A stretch of DNA of 64,000 nt from Novosphingobium sp. SG751A (GTDB taxonomy: Bacteria; Pseudomonadota; Alphaproteobacteria; Sphingomonadales; Sphingomonadaceae), in assembly GCF_013149295.1 (NCBI RefSeq), contig NZ_JABGCB010000007.1, positions 186,001 to 250,000 on the forward strand, written 5' to 3'. The notes below the pieces were generated by a model. The model was not told the origin of the DNA, searched no databases, and saw only the letters and a list, made by a program, of their open reading frames with translations. Position 1 is the first letter of the stretch. Each line of letters starts with the position of its first letter. This document shows positions 8,911 through 17,869 of this stretch, in pieces. The position numbers and the translations under genes were made by a program.

Positions 8911-9520
8911 TTTTTGGTCCCAAATGCGACCCTAACAGCGATCATCTATCTTCTAGCTTTATGGGCTGTCCTGCGCGTTGCTCCTGCGCACAGATTCGCA
9001 CAGCCGCCCCAGCCAGCCACATCACCGCATGACATCAATTCGCTCGGTATTTTTGCGGCCATAAGATGGGGTTCCTCATCTTACCGCCCCCTTATCTGCA
9101 AACTGGTAACATTGGTAACATGCAATGAATTTCAGATGTTTAGGCGGTAATCTATCGGTTACATTGAGGTTATAAGATTACCTTGATTGATGGTAATATA
9201 TGTAATCAATAAATATATTGAAAATCAGTGAGATAACCCCATACCCTTGAATATGTTACCTCTGAATAACCCCATGGAGGTAACCTGAAAAACGGCTGAT
9301 TTCTGCGCCTTTGGAGGCCATGCCTAAGGGGTGGTGACCGATGTTACCCGTTTGCGACAAAGGGGGGTGTCCGCCAGCTCGACAGAGGGCGCACAGGTCC
9401 GGCCCCAAATGCACAGATTTCGATGAAAAAGGCGAAAGCGAGGCGTGGGGGCGAGGGCGTTTCAGCAGGTCTGGCGACGGCGCTCACCCCTCCCCTCCCG
9501 CCCTCGGGGACCGGGCATGC

Positions 9521-9555
9521 AAAAGGGGCCGCAGCGCGCCGCCACGGCCCCTCAC
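9521..9555 (-). terminator. Terminator of the Dam-like methyltransferase gene
   Basis: Stem GGGGCCG / CGGCCCC with a 13-nt GC-rich loop. On the minus strand it is followed by TTTTGC. It lies about 30 bp past the stop of the minus-strand gene. Confidence 0.65.
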
Positions 9556-9587
9556 AGAGCTTTCCCGAAGGGTTTGCGTTCCCGGCG

Positions 9588-10400
9588 CTACCCGCTGATG
9601 ATCAGTTCCCTAGCCTGCTGTGAGCAGGCCGCACCGCCCACCGTGTAGCGCACACCGACCTCCTCGATCTGGAACTCGGCAAAGATCCGGCGCACCTCGG
9701 GCCGGTCATTGATCGACAGGATGAACCTCCCCTCGATCCTCCGCAGCACCTGCGCCATCTGCTCGAACTCCTCGCGCCCGAACATGCCCTTGCCATAATC
9801 GCCTTCGCAGCCGTGATAGGGCGGATCGAGATAGAACAGCGTCCCCGCCCGATCATAGCGCGCGACGAAATCTGCCCAGGGCAAGCGCTCGATCACCACG
9901 CCAGCCAGCCTCTCATGCGCGGCCTCGATCATCGGCCCCAGCTTCGTCACATCAAACCGCGCAGGCCGATCCAGCGACACCCCAAAGCCCCGCCCGGAAA
10001 CCTTCCCCCCAAAGGCAAGTCGCTGGAGGTAAAGAAACCGCGCCGACCGCTCGAGGTCAGTCAGGCTATCCGGCGGCAAAGCGATCAGCTTTTCAAACCC
10101 GGCTCGGCTGGTGACCTGCCAGCGCAGCATGTCCATGAAGGGCTGATAATGCCGCTGCACCACGCGGAAGAAGGTCGAGACGTCCTCGCTCCAATCGTTG
10201 ATGACCTCGGCATTCGGGCGCCGGTCGCGCCGGAAAAACACCCCGCCCATGCCCACAAACACCTCGGCATAGGTGGCATGCTCCACCGCATTGATCCGCT
10301 CCACCAACCGCTTCGAAAGATTGCGCTTCCCTCCGATATAGGGCGCCAGCGGACGGACCGGCGCAACAGGCGCAAGGGGGCATTCGAGATTCGACATCAT
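9588..10400 (-). CDS. D12-class DNA adenine methyltransferase (Dam-like)
   Basis: 270 residues of the alpha-class N6-adenine methyltransferases. The SAM-binding motif PLAPYIGGKRNLSKRL is followed by a target-recognition region and the catalytic DPPY in FYLDPPYHG. Such enzymes methylate adenine in a short DNA site; the site cannot be read from the sequence. In a prophage it may protect phage DNA from restriction or alter regulation. Start chosen at ATG 10400, directly followed by a second ATG, with GGAAC upstream; the longer frame has no ribosome site. It has its own terminator and lies outside the late operon, with a 141-bp gap to gene Q. Confidence 0.85.
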   Translation of the reverse strand: MMSNLECPLAPVAPVRPLAPYIGGKRNLSKRLVERINAVEHATYAEVFVGMGGVFFRRDRRPNAEVINDWSEDVSTFFRVVQRHYQPFMDMLRWQVTSRAGFEKLIALPPDSLTDLERSARFLYLQRLAFGGKVSGRGFGVSLDRPARFDVTKLGPMIEAAHERLAGVVIERLPWADFVARYDRAGTLFYLDPPYHGCEGDYGKGMFGREEFEQMAQVLRRIEGRFILSINDRPEVRRIFAEFQIEEVGVRYTVGGAACSQQARELIISG

Positions 10401-10541
10401 CGCATTTGTTCCATATATGTTCCCGCGCCGAGTCGGCAGGCGGGATGGTCCCAAGGCGGGACCGATTGGGCCATGACGAAGATCCCTCGTCGGATTGGGC
10501 GTGCCACCGCCCCATCCCCCGCCAACCCGGCGGGCGGAATA

Positions 10542-11654
10542 TCAGTTCCGCCGCGCGCCGGGAGCGCTGCTGACGGACACGATAGTGCCGTCCTGCTGGA
10601 TCAGCCGCCCATCGGCGCAGGTCCAATCGCGGAAGGACAAGATCGGCACCCCGAACCAGTCGTTCATCCGCAACATGCGCCGGATGATGGGGATGATCTC
10701 GGTCAAGTAAAACGTGTCGAGCGCCTCGCTGACCTTGCCAAAGCCACCGCTGTTCTGGGGAATGATCCCGATCAGCGGCGGCGGCATCCGATGCGCGGCC
10801 AGCATGTCGTCACGGCTGATGCCCTTGACCGCCGTGAACTCATCATGGGCCGTGATGTTGCCGATGGGGATGACCTGAACGCCATCCTTCTTCCCGCCGG
10901 GCGAATAGATCAGCATATTCTTGAAATTGCCCGCGCCCTTGGATTTGCGGATCTTGTCGGTGATGTCGTCCACCATCGACTGATCGGCCAGCGGGTCATT
11001 GATGTAGAGGATGAAGCCCGCATGGTTGCCGTTGATGTAATAGCGGCGCCGAAACAGCGTCGCGTTTTCCGACAGCAACGCCGATTGCAGCGCCGAGAGC
11101 CATTCGGGCAGGCCATAGATCTCCTGCGCCACATCGGGCTGCATCAGGTGGAACACACGCCCCGGCTCAAATCGGTGTTCCTGCCCCAAAACGCCGTTGA
11201 TAAACCAATAGACGTTGGCCTCGACCCCGGCCCGCGTATGAACCGCCGGGCTATGCTTGGCCGCCGCGATCCGGCCCGACAGGTTGGGCACGTTCTCCAC
11301 ATAGCCATTGCCCATCTGGACAAAATCCAGCGCGAACCGTTCAAAGTCATCGGCCCCAAGCCAGCGCGACGGCACCATTTGCGAGACCAGCAAATTGACC
11401 CGCAGGGCCACCGCGCTCCGGTGATAGGGGGAGACATTGAAAACCTGCGCCAAGCGCCCCATCGGCATCGGCGGCTCATACCAGCGGCCATTGTGCCAAA
11501 GCTCGAAATAGGCCGACAGGTCGCGCCGGTCTAAAACGCTCTCCGCATCGCCAAAGGTGAAAACCTCCCCGCGCAACGACGCGGCTTTCTCCGGCGCTCC
11601 CGCCTGCTCTTGCTCGATCACGGCCAATTCGGTCGAAGGGGCATCAGTCATCAA
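10542..11654 (-). CDS. Q: Phage portal protein (P2 gpQ family)
   Basis: 370 residues. The portal forms the dodecameric ring at one vertex of the head through which DNA is packaged and ejected. Typical P2 gpQ features are seen: WYEPPMPMGRLAQVFNVSPY, LDFVQMGNGYVENVPNLSG, and near the C-terminus MPPPLIGIIPQNSGGFGKVS and LRMNDWFGVPILSFRDW. Length is close to P2 gpQ. It lies 8 bp downstream of the terminase gene on the same strand, the usual P-Q operon. Confidence 0.92.
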   Translation of the reverse strand: MMTDAPSTELAVIEQEQAGAPEKAASLRGEVFTFGDAESVLDRRDLSAYFELWHNGRWYEPPMPMGRLAQVFNVSPYHRSAVALRVNLLVSQMVPSRWLGADDFERFALDFVQMGNGYVENVPNLSGRIAAAKHSPAVHTRAGVEANVYWFINGVLGQEHRFEPGRVFHLMQPDVAQEIYGLPEWLSALQSALLSENATLFRRRYYINGNHAGFILYINDPLADQSMVDDITDKIRKSKGAGNFKNMLIYSPGGKKDGVQVIPIGNITAHDEFTAVKGISRDDMLAAHRMPPPLIGIIPQNSGGFGKVSEALDTFYLTEIIPIIRRMLRMNDWFGVPILSFRDWTCADGRLIQQDGTIVSVSSAPGARRN

Positions 11655-11662
11655 TCGGCTCC

Positions 11663-13597
11663 TTAATCGTCATCAGAGGACGCCACCCGGCCTTGGGTCG
11701 CCCCATTGACGGCCCCGGCATCAAGCGGTTCATTGGAAAGTGCGTGAAGGATCGCCCATGCGACGTCCGCATGGCCGATCTCGCCATTGCGGCGGGCGAT
11801 ATAGGTGACACCGCGTCCGCTGCCGGTTCCGGCCGGGCGGATCGCGATGAAGGCCTGCATAACGTCCAGCCAATCGGCATCGAATTCGATGCGACCATTG
11901 TTGAAAACGTTCTGGCCCTTGATCACCAGCGCGGTTTTCGTGGCCACCGAATAGTCAATCTTGCGGGCGCGCGGGAACCATTTGACCACGTTTTCCCAAA
12001 CAGCGGCCCCTGATCCGGTCGTATCGATAGAGATATCGGTGACGTTGTACCGCGCAGCCACTTCCCGGATGGCATCGGCCTGCCCCTGAAAGTCTTTGCC
12101 GTTAAGCCGGATCTTCTCCAGCACGCGGAACTTGCCCTTGCCCAGCACATCGGGCGGCGCGACCACCACCAGCGCGGCGTCATCGCGGCCCTGCTTATTC
12201 GGGTCATAGCCCAGCCATACCGGCTTATCGCCGAAGGGCCGCCCACCCGGTACATCAATGAGCGCGGGCCTGAAATCACGCCATTTGAGGAAGCTGTCCA
12301 CGCGCGCCGGATTGATGCGGGCATAGGGAAAGCTGCTCTCGCTGTCGTCAATGTCTTCGCATTCAAACAGGTTGGCAAAGCGCTCTGTCGAATATTCAAG
12401 CCGCAGGTTCTCGACATTGACCAGCTTGCCCAGCCCCTTGGCCACAGCATCGTGAATGGTGACCAATTGCTGCCAACTGCCATCGGGCATGATGGCGCCC
12501 TTGCGCAGGTTCTTATGGCTGATGTCGAAGGGTTTTTGCTGCCCTTTGGGTCGCCCGGCATTCCATTCCTCGCCAGACCAGAAGCGATAGGACTGATGCG
12601 TCTTTGTCGATGGCGTGGAGAAATAGGTCTTTTTGTAAATCTCGTGGGTGGCCATGCCGCTGGCCACGCCATTGAGCTGGGTGAAGCCGTGGACCCATGC
12701 ATATTCGTCAAAGTAGAAGTCGCCGCTTTCGCCCTGGGCGGTCGCGCTGTTGGTTGAAACCGGATAGAAGCCCACCGTATCCAGTGACTGGGCGGCGCAT
12801 ACCTCCTCGCCCGCCTCATCCGTTTCGGCCGGAAAATTGAGGTCGAGCAGGATGGGATTGCCCTTAAGCTCGACGCCGGTGACGCGCCGCACCCAATTGA
12901 CGATTTCCCGGCGAAACTTGTTCGCCTGCCGCTGACTGGCCGATAGGAAGATCTGGTTGCGCGGCTTGCGATCCTCGCCCGCCAACGCGGCAATGATATC
13001 CTCGGCCACCTTGGCAAAGGCTTCGCGCGCGAAATAGACCGTGGCGCCGATCTGGCGGCTCTTGCGGATCTTGCGGGTGCGCTGGTCGCGCTGCTCCCAC
13101 CATTCGAGCTGATATTCGAAACACCAGTCGAGGAAGTCATCGAGCAGGGCCTCATACTGCTCGCGCGTCAGGAAATTCTTGCGCTTGTCCGCCCGCTTCG
13201 CCTTGGCCTTGGCATCATTGCGGCGGCCAACGTTCTCGTTAAGATCGCCTTCCTTGCCGGTCTCGCCAAACTTCTCGATCCGGGCCGCGCGCTCCATCAT
13301 CCGCATCAGGTGATCGACGCGCTTCATGTCGCCTTCGGTGTAAGGCTCCCGGCAGAGGTAATTGGCGATCTTGGCCTCAAGGTGATCCTGCACCACGCGC
13401 ACCGGCTTGTCGTCATCCCACGCCCCGCGCCGCTTCCAACTGGCCACGGTGTCGTATTTCTCGCCAAGCTCGCGCGCGATCTCGGCCATGTCATAGCCAC
13501 GATGATACATCGACCGCGCCTCGCGGGATTTGGCGCGCGTCACCTGTCGGCTCTGGGCCGGGCGCGCGTCATCATCGGGGGCATTTTTGGTGGGCAT
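11663..13597 (-). CDS. P: Terminase large subunit, ATPase/nuclease (P2 gpP family)
   Basis: 644 residues. This is the packaging motor: an N-terminal ATPase with an HTH segment (YDMAEIARELGEKYDTVASW), then a nuclease. The P-loop region of the P2 type is KIRKSRQIGATVYFAREA, the Walker B-like stretch is GDFYFDEYAWVHG, and nuclease acidic residues lie in WLGYDPNKQGRDDAAL and DISIDTTGSG. Start ATG 13597; 47 upstream codons in frame look non-coding. The start lies 57 bp from the centre of the 19-bp dyad at 13645-13663. Divergent from gene O, as in P2. Confidence 0.93.
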   Translation of the reverse strand: MPTKNAPDDDARPAQSRQVTRAKSREARSMYHRGYDMAEIARELGEKYDTVASWKRRGAWDDDKPVRVVQDHLEAKIANYLCREPYTEGDMKRVDHLMRMMERAARIEKFGETGKEGDLNENVGRRNDAKAKAKRADKRKNFLTREQYEALLDDFLDWCFEYQLEWWEQRDQRTRKIRKSRQIGATVYFAREAFAKVAEDIIAALAGEDRKPRNQIFLSASQRQANKFRREIVNWVRRVTGVELKGNPILLDLNFPAETDEAGEEVCAAQSLDTVGFYPVSTNSATAQGESGDFYFDEYAWVHGFTQLNGVASGMATHEIYKKTYFSTPSTKTHQSYRFWSGEEWNAGRPKGQQKPFDISHKNLRKGAIMPDGSWQQLVTIHDAVAKGLGKLVNVENLRLEYSTERFANLFECEDIDDSESSFPYARINPARVDSFLKWRDFRPALIDVPGGRPFGDKPVWLGYDPNKQGRDDAALVVVAPPDVLGKGKFRVLEKIRLNGKDFQGQADAIREVAARYNVTDISIDTTGSGAAVWENVVKWFPRARKIDYSVATKTALVIKGQNVFNNGRIEFDADWLDVMQAFIAIRPAGTGSGRGVTYIARRNGEIGHADVAWAILHALSNEPLDAGAVNGATQGRVASSDDD

Positions 13598-13644
13598 GAT
13601 CCTGCCATGCCCTGATCTTGTGCCCGCGCGCGCCATGCTTGCCG

Positions 13645-13663
13645 GGTAAAGCGCCCCCTTACC
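13645..13663. promoter_or_regulatory. Late-gene dyad, copy 1 (between P and O)
   Basis: GGTAAAGCGCCCCCTTACC, with outer arms GGTAA and TTACC. Its centre (13654) is 57 bp from the start codon of P (minus strand) and 57 bp from the ATG of the leader ORF before O (plus strand). P2 has divergent Ogr-dependent late promoters at the same place. Confidence 0.75.
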
Positions 13664-13710
13664 GCGCCCGCGCGTTGCAGGATGGCCGGTGGCCGTGGAT
13701 TTCAGGGGGC

Positions 13711-13764
13711 ATGCTGATCCGCCCCGCCCAAACCCCAATGTCTACGCCCGGAGTATCCCGATGA
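13711..13764 (+). CDS. 17-codon leader ORF overlapping the gene O start
   Basis: A short ORF encoding MLIRPAQTPMSTPGVSR. Its ATG follows GGGGGC and lies 57 bp from the dyad centre, like the starts of P, J and W. Its TGA overlaps the O start codon (ATGA). It may couple translation into O or simply deliver ribosomes from the transcript start. Its function is inferred from position alone. Confidence 0.5.
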   Translation: MLIRPAQTPMSTPGVSR

Positions 13765-14603
13765 AGACCAAGCCCTTCCTGCTCGCCACCGCCGGTTCGA
13801 CCGTCGATGGCCGCGTGATCGATGACAAGATGATCGAGGAAATGGCCTCGAGCTATAATCCTAAGACCTATGGCGCGCGGCTCAATATCGAGCATATCCG
13901 GGGCATCAGCGGGCAGGCCCCGTTCAAGGCCTATGGCGATGTCGATTCGCTCTCGGTCGGCGAAGTCGAGGTCGATTTCAACGGCACGATGGAAAAGCGC
14001 AAGGCGCTCTATGGCGTTTTCGATATCACCGCCGATGCCAAGGCGCTGAATGAGGCCAACCAGAAGGTCTATTCCTCCATCGAGATCGAACCGAATTTCG
14101 GCGGAAAGGGCTTTGCCTATCTTATGGGCTGCGCGCTGACCGACAGCCCGGCGGCCATCGCCACCGAAAGGCTGCAGTTCAACCGCAACCGCCCCGGCAC
14201 CATCAACCTGTCGCGCGATGAAGTCACCGCGCTGGAACTGGCCGATGATGGCGGCATCACCGATGGGGGCAAGGGCCTGCTCGCCAGCATGAGCGCCATG
14301 TTCGACAAGTTCACCGCCAGCTTTGCCCCCGCGCCCAAGTCGGAAGACAAGCCCCAGACCCCGCCCGAGGGGCAGCAGCCGGCCACTTTCGATTTCAGTA
14401 CCTTCCGCCCGATGTTCGAGGAATTCAGCAAAAGCATTGCCACCTCCATTGATGGCTTGCGCAGCGAGTTCCGTGCCGAAGCCGATGCCTTGGCCGTCAA
14501 GTTGAAGAAGCTGGAAGACACGCAGGAAGGCACTCCCGCCCACAACTACACCTTCCGCCCGCCTGCCAATGGAACCTCGCAGACCGCCAAAACCGACTGC
14601 TGA
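13761..14603 (+). CDS. O: Capsid scaffolding protein with protease domain (P2 gpO family)
   Basis: 280 residues. GpO has an N-terminal serine protease that matures the head and a C-terminal scaffold. Beginning MKTKPFLLATAGSTVDGRVI, it shows Asp16 (STVDGR), His45 (LNIEHIRG) and Ser105/106 (KVYSSIEIEP) in the order and spacing of the P2 triad. The C-terminal third is proline-rich, then helical (SIATSIDGLRSEFRAEADAL), as in scaffolds. Start ATG 13761 has GGAG upstream and overlaps the stop of a 17-codon leader ORF. Confidence 0.9.
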   Translation: MKTKPFLLATAGSTVDGRVIDDKMIEEMASSYNPKTYGARLNIEHIRGISGQAPFKAYGDVDSLSVGEVEVDFNGTMEKRKALYGVFDITADAKALNEANQKVYSSIEIEPNFGGKGFAYLMGCALTDSPAAIATERLQFNRNRPGTINLSRDEVTALELADDGGITDGGKGLLASMSAMFDKFTASFAPAPKSEDKPQTPPEGQQPATFDFSTFRPMFEEFSKSIATSIDGLRSEFRAEADALAVKLKKLEDTQEGTPAHNYTFRPPANGTSQTAKTDC

Positions 14604-14663
14604 TCCCTCGACTGCCCAGCCCCGCGCCCATCCACCGCCGCAGCCAAGACAAGGATTTACCCC

Positions 14664-15779
14664 ATGCGCAATGAAACCCGCGCTCTCTTCATGGCCTATG
14701 CATCGCAGATCGCGCTGCTCAACGGTGTGCCTGATGCCACCGCCCAATTCGCGGTCGCCCCGTCGGTCGAGCAAAAGCTCGAAGACAAGATCAAGGAATC
14801 GTCCGAATTCCTGAATTCGATCAACATCATTCCTGTCATCGATCAGGAAGGGCAGGTGCTGGCCATTTCCACCGCCCGCACCATTGCCGGTCGTACCGAC
14901 ACCAGTGGGGGCACTCGCCGCAACCCGACCGACCCGAACGACAGTTCGGAAAAGCGCCGCTACCTCTGCAAGAAGACCGATTTTGACTGGGCGCAGTCCT
15001 ATGCCCTGATGGATGCATGGCGTCACAAGCCTGAATTCCAGACGCTGATGCGCGATGCGATCCTGAAGCAGCAGGGCCGCGACCGGATCATGATCGGCTG
15101 GAACGGCACCAGCGCGGCGGCCCAGACTGACCGCGCTGCCAACCCCATGCTGCAGGACGTCAATATCGGCTGGATCAAGAAGCTGCGCGATAATGCCTCC
15201 GCCCAGATCATGAGCGACGGCAATCTGACGGTGAAGAGCAACGGCGCCAACAATGCCGCGCTCAATGCCATTTACGTCAAGGCGGGCGTGGATCTGTTTG
15301 ATCCCAGCCTTGAAAACGCCACTTCCGCCGATGCCGATTACAGCTCGCTCGATGCGCTGGTGCTCGATGCCAAGCGGCTGATCCCCGAATGGTGGCGCGG
15401 TGATACCTCGCTGGTGGTGATCGTCGGCCATGATCTGGTCGATGACAAATATTTCAACATCGCCCAGGCCACCGGCGCCGAGGCGATGCAGGTCGAAGCC
15501 ACCGACCGCATCTTGCGCTCGACCAAACAGATCGGCGGCCTGCCCGCCGTGCGCGTCCCCTTCTTCCCCGCCAATGCGATCATGATCACGCGGCTGGATA
15601 ACCTCTCGATCTATGTGCAGGAAGGTACCCGCCGCCGCCAGCTCAAGGACGAGCCGGAATACAACCGGATCGCCAACTATGAGAGCGTCAACGAGGCCTA
15701 TGTGATCGAGGAATACGAGATGGTGGCCTATGTCGAGAACATCGTCGTCGGCGCCGCCCCGGCCCGCCCGGCTCCGTAA
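14664..15779 (+). CDS. N: Major capsid protein (P2 gpN family)
   Basis: 371 residues. N builds the icosahedral shell after cleavage of its N-terminus by gpO. P2-family features are MRNETRALFMAYASQIALLN at the start, the central DFDWAQSYALMDAWRHKPEF stretch, VVIVGHDLVDDKYFNIAQA, and the C-terminal NRIANYESVNEAYVIEEYE. It follows gene O by 60 bp. Confidence 0.94.
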   Translation: MRNETRALFMAYASQIALLNGVPDATAQFAVAPSVEQKLEDKIKESSEFLNSINIIPVIDQEGQVLAISTARTIAGRTDTSGGTRRNPTDPNDSSEKRRYLCKKTDFDWAQSYALMDAWRHKPEFQTLMRDAILKQQGRDRIMIGWNGTSAAAQTDRAANPMLQDVNIGWIKKLRDNASAQIMSDGNLTVKSNGANNAALNAIYVKAGVDLFDPSLENATSADADYSSLDALVLDAKRLIPEWWRGDTSLVVIVGHDLVDDKYFNIAQATGAEAMQVEATDRILRSTKQIGGLPAVRVPFFPANAIMITRLDNLSIYVQEGTRRRQLKDEPEYNRIANYESVNEAYVIEEYEMVAYVENIVVGAAPARPAP

Positions 15780-15976
15780 TCATACACCCGAGAGGCGATG
15801 GCAGGGGTTTAGGCCCCTGCTGCATGGCGCAACCTGTCATCTGGGATGGCACCGCCGGAGCCGAGACGCACAGGAGGGAGCGACCGGGCATCAGGGGCGA
15901 TAAACCCCTCCGGTCCCAGCGCCTCCGGCCCGCCGCCAGATAGAGCGGGCAAATCGCCAGACGAAAGGCCCACCCC

Positions 15977-16762
15977 ATGTTCAGCCCCGCACTTCGCCAC
16001 CGCCAGCGCATCCTTGCTGCCCAAGCGGGCGAGCCGGAAGCCGCCCCCAACGCGCCCCCGCCCGAACTGACGAAGGAAAGCCCCGCCGGTCAGGAATATG
16101 CCGCCCTGCGCGTGGCGCTCCATGACAATCTGCGCTCCCTCTCCGACATTGCCAGCATCGAGGCGCGCAACCCGGTTAAGGTCGAGATGGCCCGTACCTT
16201 CGCTCCATGGATCGAGGGCGTGCTGCAGGCAGGCGAACAGGGACAGGCCGCGCAGGATGAAATCCTTGTGTGGAACCTGATCTGGGCCATCGACTATCGC
16301 GATTGGGATTATGCCCTGCGCCTTGCCGCCCATGCGATCCACTTCAATCTGGCCTCGCCGGAACGGATGAACAGCACCATTCCGTGCTTCCTTGCCGAAC
16401 AGGTCGCGACGATCAGCCTGACCCAGAACGAAGCCGTGCCACATGAAGTGCTGGCCCGCGTCCTCGCGCTGATCGATGGGCGTGACATGCCCGATCAGGC
16501 CAAGGCCAAACTGCACAAGGCGCTGGGCCGCAGCTTCGCCCGCCGCGCCAAGGCCTTCGATCCTGCCGCCGACAATGCCCCCGCCGGTGGCAAGGCCGCC
16601 TATCTCACCGAGGCCGTCGCCCATCTGGAGCGCGCGCTCCAGCTCGACAACAGCATCGGCGTCAGGTCGGAAATCAAGGCGCTCAAGAAGGTACTGGAAA
16701 AGCTGGCCTCGCCCGAAGTGTCGGGCACCGATGGAGACGCCCAGAAAGGAGCAAAACCTTGA
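15977..16762 (+). CDS. M: Terminase small/endonuclease subunit (P2 gpM family)
   Basis: 261 residues. GpM partners gpP and makes the cos cut. The conserved core reads LHDNLRSLSDIASIEARNPV, then ILVWNLIWAIDYRDWDYALR and LAAHAIHFNLASPERMN. The C-terminal part carries a TPR-like helical stretch (AVAHLERALQLDNSIGVRSE). The 197 bp between N and M are longer than usual for this operon and contain two short hairpins but no credible gene. Confidence 0.88.
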   Translation: MFSPALRHRQRILAAQAGEPEAAPNAPPPELTKESPAGQEYAALRVALHDNLRSLSDIASIEARNPVKVEMARTFAPWIEGVLQAGEQGQAAQDEILVWNLIWAIDYRDWDYALRLAAHAIHFNLASPERMNSTIPCFLAEQVATISLTQNEAVPHEVLARVLALIDGRDMPDQAKAKLHKALGRSFARRAKAFDPAADNAPAGGKAAYLTEAVAHLERALQLDNSIGVRSEIKALKKVLEKLASPEVSGTDGDAQKGAKP

Positions 16763-16977
16763 GCACTGCCCATATTTATGCCGCTGGCCGACCGGTGCGC
16801 GTCACCATCCGCCATCATCACGAAAGCGGATCATCGTCAGCCGAAACCATCGATATGGCGCGCTGGAGCGAAATGCATATCCCGCTCTTCAATGGCCTTT
16901 CGGTCTACTTTGAGGAGGTAACCGACGCGGATTGGCAGGACAAACCCGCCTTGGCGCCCGCCCCCACCCCCGAATAA
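16759..16977 (+). CDS. Small hypothetical phage protein between M and L
   Basis: 72 residues from a TTG at 16759, overlapping the M stop (TTGA), with AAAGGA upstream. The sequence MSTAHIYAAGRPVRVTIRHH suggests a small beta-rich protein; the end is proline-rich (PALAPAPTPE). I do not recognise it. P2 has no gene at this place. The overlap with M is the main argument that it is real. Confidence 0.5.
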   Translation: MSTAHIYAAGRPVRVTIRHHHESGSSSAETIDMARWSEMHIPLFNGLSVYFEEVTDADWQDKPALAPAPTPE

Positions 16978-17096
16978 CCAGTTCGCCCCACGGCGGCGGG
17001 GGGCGGTTGGCGCGGACGGCGCACTCCGGTGACAGCCAGCCCACACCATCCCCACCCCCCGTTTTGATGCCCCGTTTTGACGCAAAGGCCCAGCCC

Positions 17097-17588
17097 ATGA
17101 ACAGCTTCACCCCCACCCCCATCGCCCCGCCCGATGATGCCGATGCGCAGGTGGTGGCCGATGGCTGGTTCCCGCCGGTCAAACTGGCCGATGTGCGCGA
17201 AGGTATGAACATCGGCGGCGGCGCGATCACCCAGATCCAGCTTACCCTTGCCATCGAGGGCGGCATGCTCTCGGCCCTGCGCCAACTGGCCGCTTGGCGC
17301 ACCGCCCGCGCGCTGGCCGGGGCCGCCAGCCTTGCCGATGTGACCACCGACACGCTCAACGAAAAGAACCGCGCCGAGCTGCTCTGGACCCGCGCGGTGG
17401 GCTATTACGCCGCCGCCGATCTGGCGGGCGGCAACCGCGATCTTGCCTCCTCCGACACCGGCCTTGCCCGCGCCTCGGAAAAGGCAGCGTTGGCCGACGA
17501 ATACCGCCGCGAGGGCCATGCTGCCATCGCCGACCTGCTCTCGATTGGCGGCGCTCCGGTCGCGCGCAACCGCGCGGAGATGCTGTGA
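17097..17588 (+). CDS. L: Head completion/stabilisation protein (P2 gpL family)
   Basis: 163 residues. GpL closes filled heads beneath the portal and joins head to tail. Recognised by PVKLADVREGMNIGGGAITQ, AIEGGMLSALRQLAAWRTAR and the central NRAELLWTRAVGYYAAADL. Start ATG 17097 gives a normal length; an in-frame ATG at 17067 would add 10 residues. Its TGA overlaps the start of the next gene (TGATG). Confidence 0.85.
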   Translation: MNSFTPTPIAPPDDADAQVVADGWFPPVKLADVREGMNIGGGAITQIQLTLAIEGGMLSALRQLAAWRTARALAGAASLADVTTDTLNEKNRAELLWTRAVGYYAAADLAGGNRDLASSDTGLARASEKAALADEYRREGHAAIADLLSIGGAPVARNRAEML

Positions 17589-17869
17589 TGGCCATCAAAC
17601 GACACGAAAAGCCTTGCGTCCAATGCGGCCATTTCTCGGTCATCATGAAGGGCCGTAATAGGTGCCAACGCCCCATTGCCGCCGCCGCATGCCCGGTCGA
17701 TGGCCTGAAAATCACCCATCTTGATCGCTCAGCCTATTCCGAGCGCAGCAACGACTGGTCGCTGTTCGGGCGCCAGAAATGCGGGCCGGATGGCCGCTAT
17801 TTCAAGGAGGGGAGATCCGGCCAATTCCCATCCCCCCCCGCCACCCCAGCGTGGGAAATAGGCCAATGA
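17588..17869 (+). CDS. Small cysteine-containing phage protein
   Basis: 93 residues, beginning MAIKRHEKPCVQCGHFSVIM with CxxC at residues 10-13 and further cysteines in NRCQRPIAAAACPVD and RQKCGPD, so a small zinc-binding fold is possible. It overlaps L at its start and X at its stop (ATGA), so it belongs to the head-tail operon. Not found in P2 itself. Function unknown. Confidence 0.65.
   Translation: MAIKRHEKPCVQCGHFSVIMKGRNRCQRPIAAAACPVDGLKITHLDRSAYSERSNDWSLFGRQKCGPDGRYFKEGRSGQFPSPPATPAWEIGQ

Larger units (their letters stand above)
8815..9518. other. Non-coding left-end region with arm sites and GGTAA/TTACC words
   Basis: No convincing gene lies between attL and the Dam-like gene. The region holds two TTTGGCTAACC arm-type sites (8848-8858 and 8900-8910). 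An AT-richer stretch at about 9080-9350 has around nine GGTAA or TTACC words, e.g. at 9105, 9114, 9146, 9178, 9192, 9256, 9279 and 9344. It also holds CCGCCCCCTTATC at 9084-9096, close to the core of the late dyad found elsewhere in the prophage. Candidate roles are recombination, replication origin or regulation. Confidence 0.55.

Noticed and set aside
8914..9150. 78-codon ORF with a hydrophobic N-terminus in the left-end region
   Set aside because: TTG start without a ribosome site, runs into the GGTAA-rich stretch, and its C-terminal half has no protein-like pattern.
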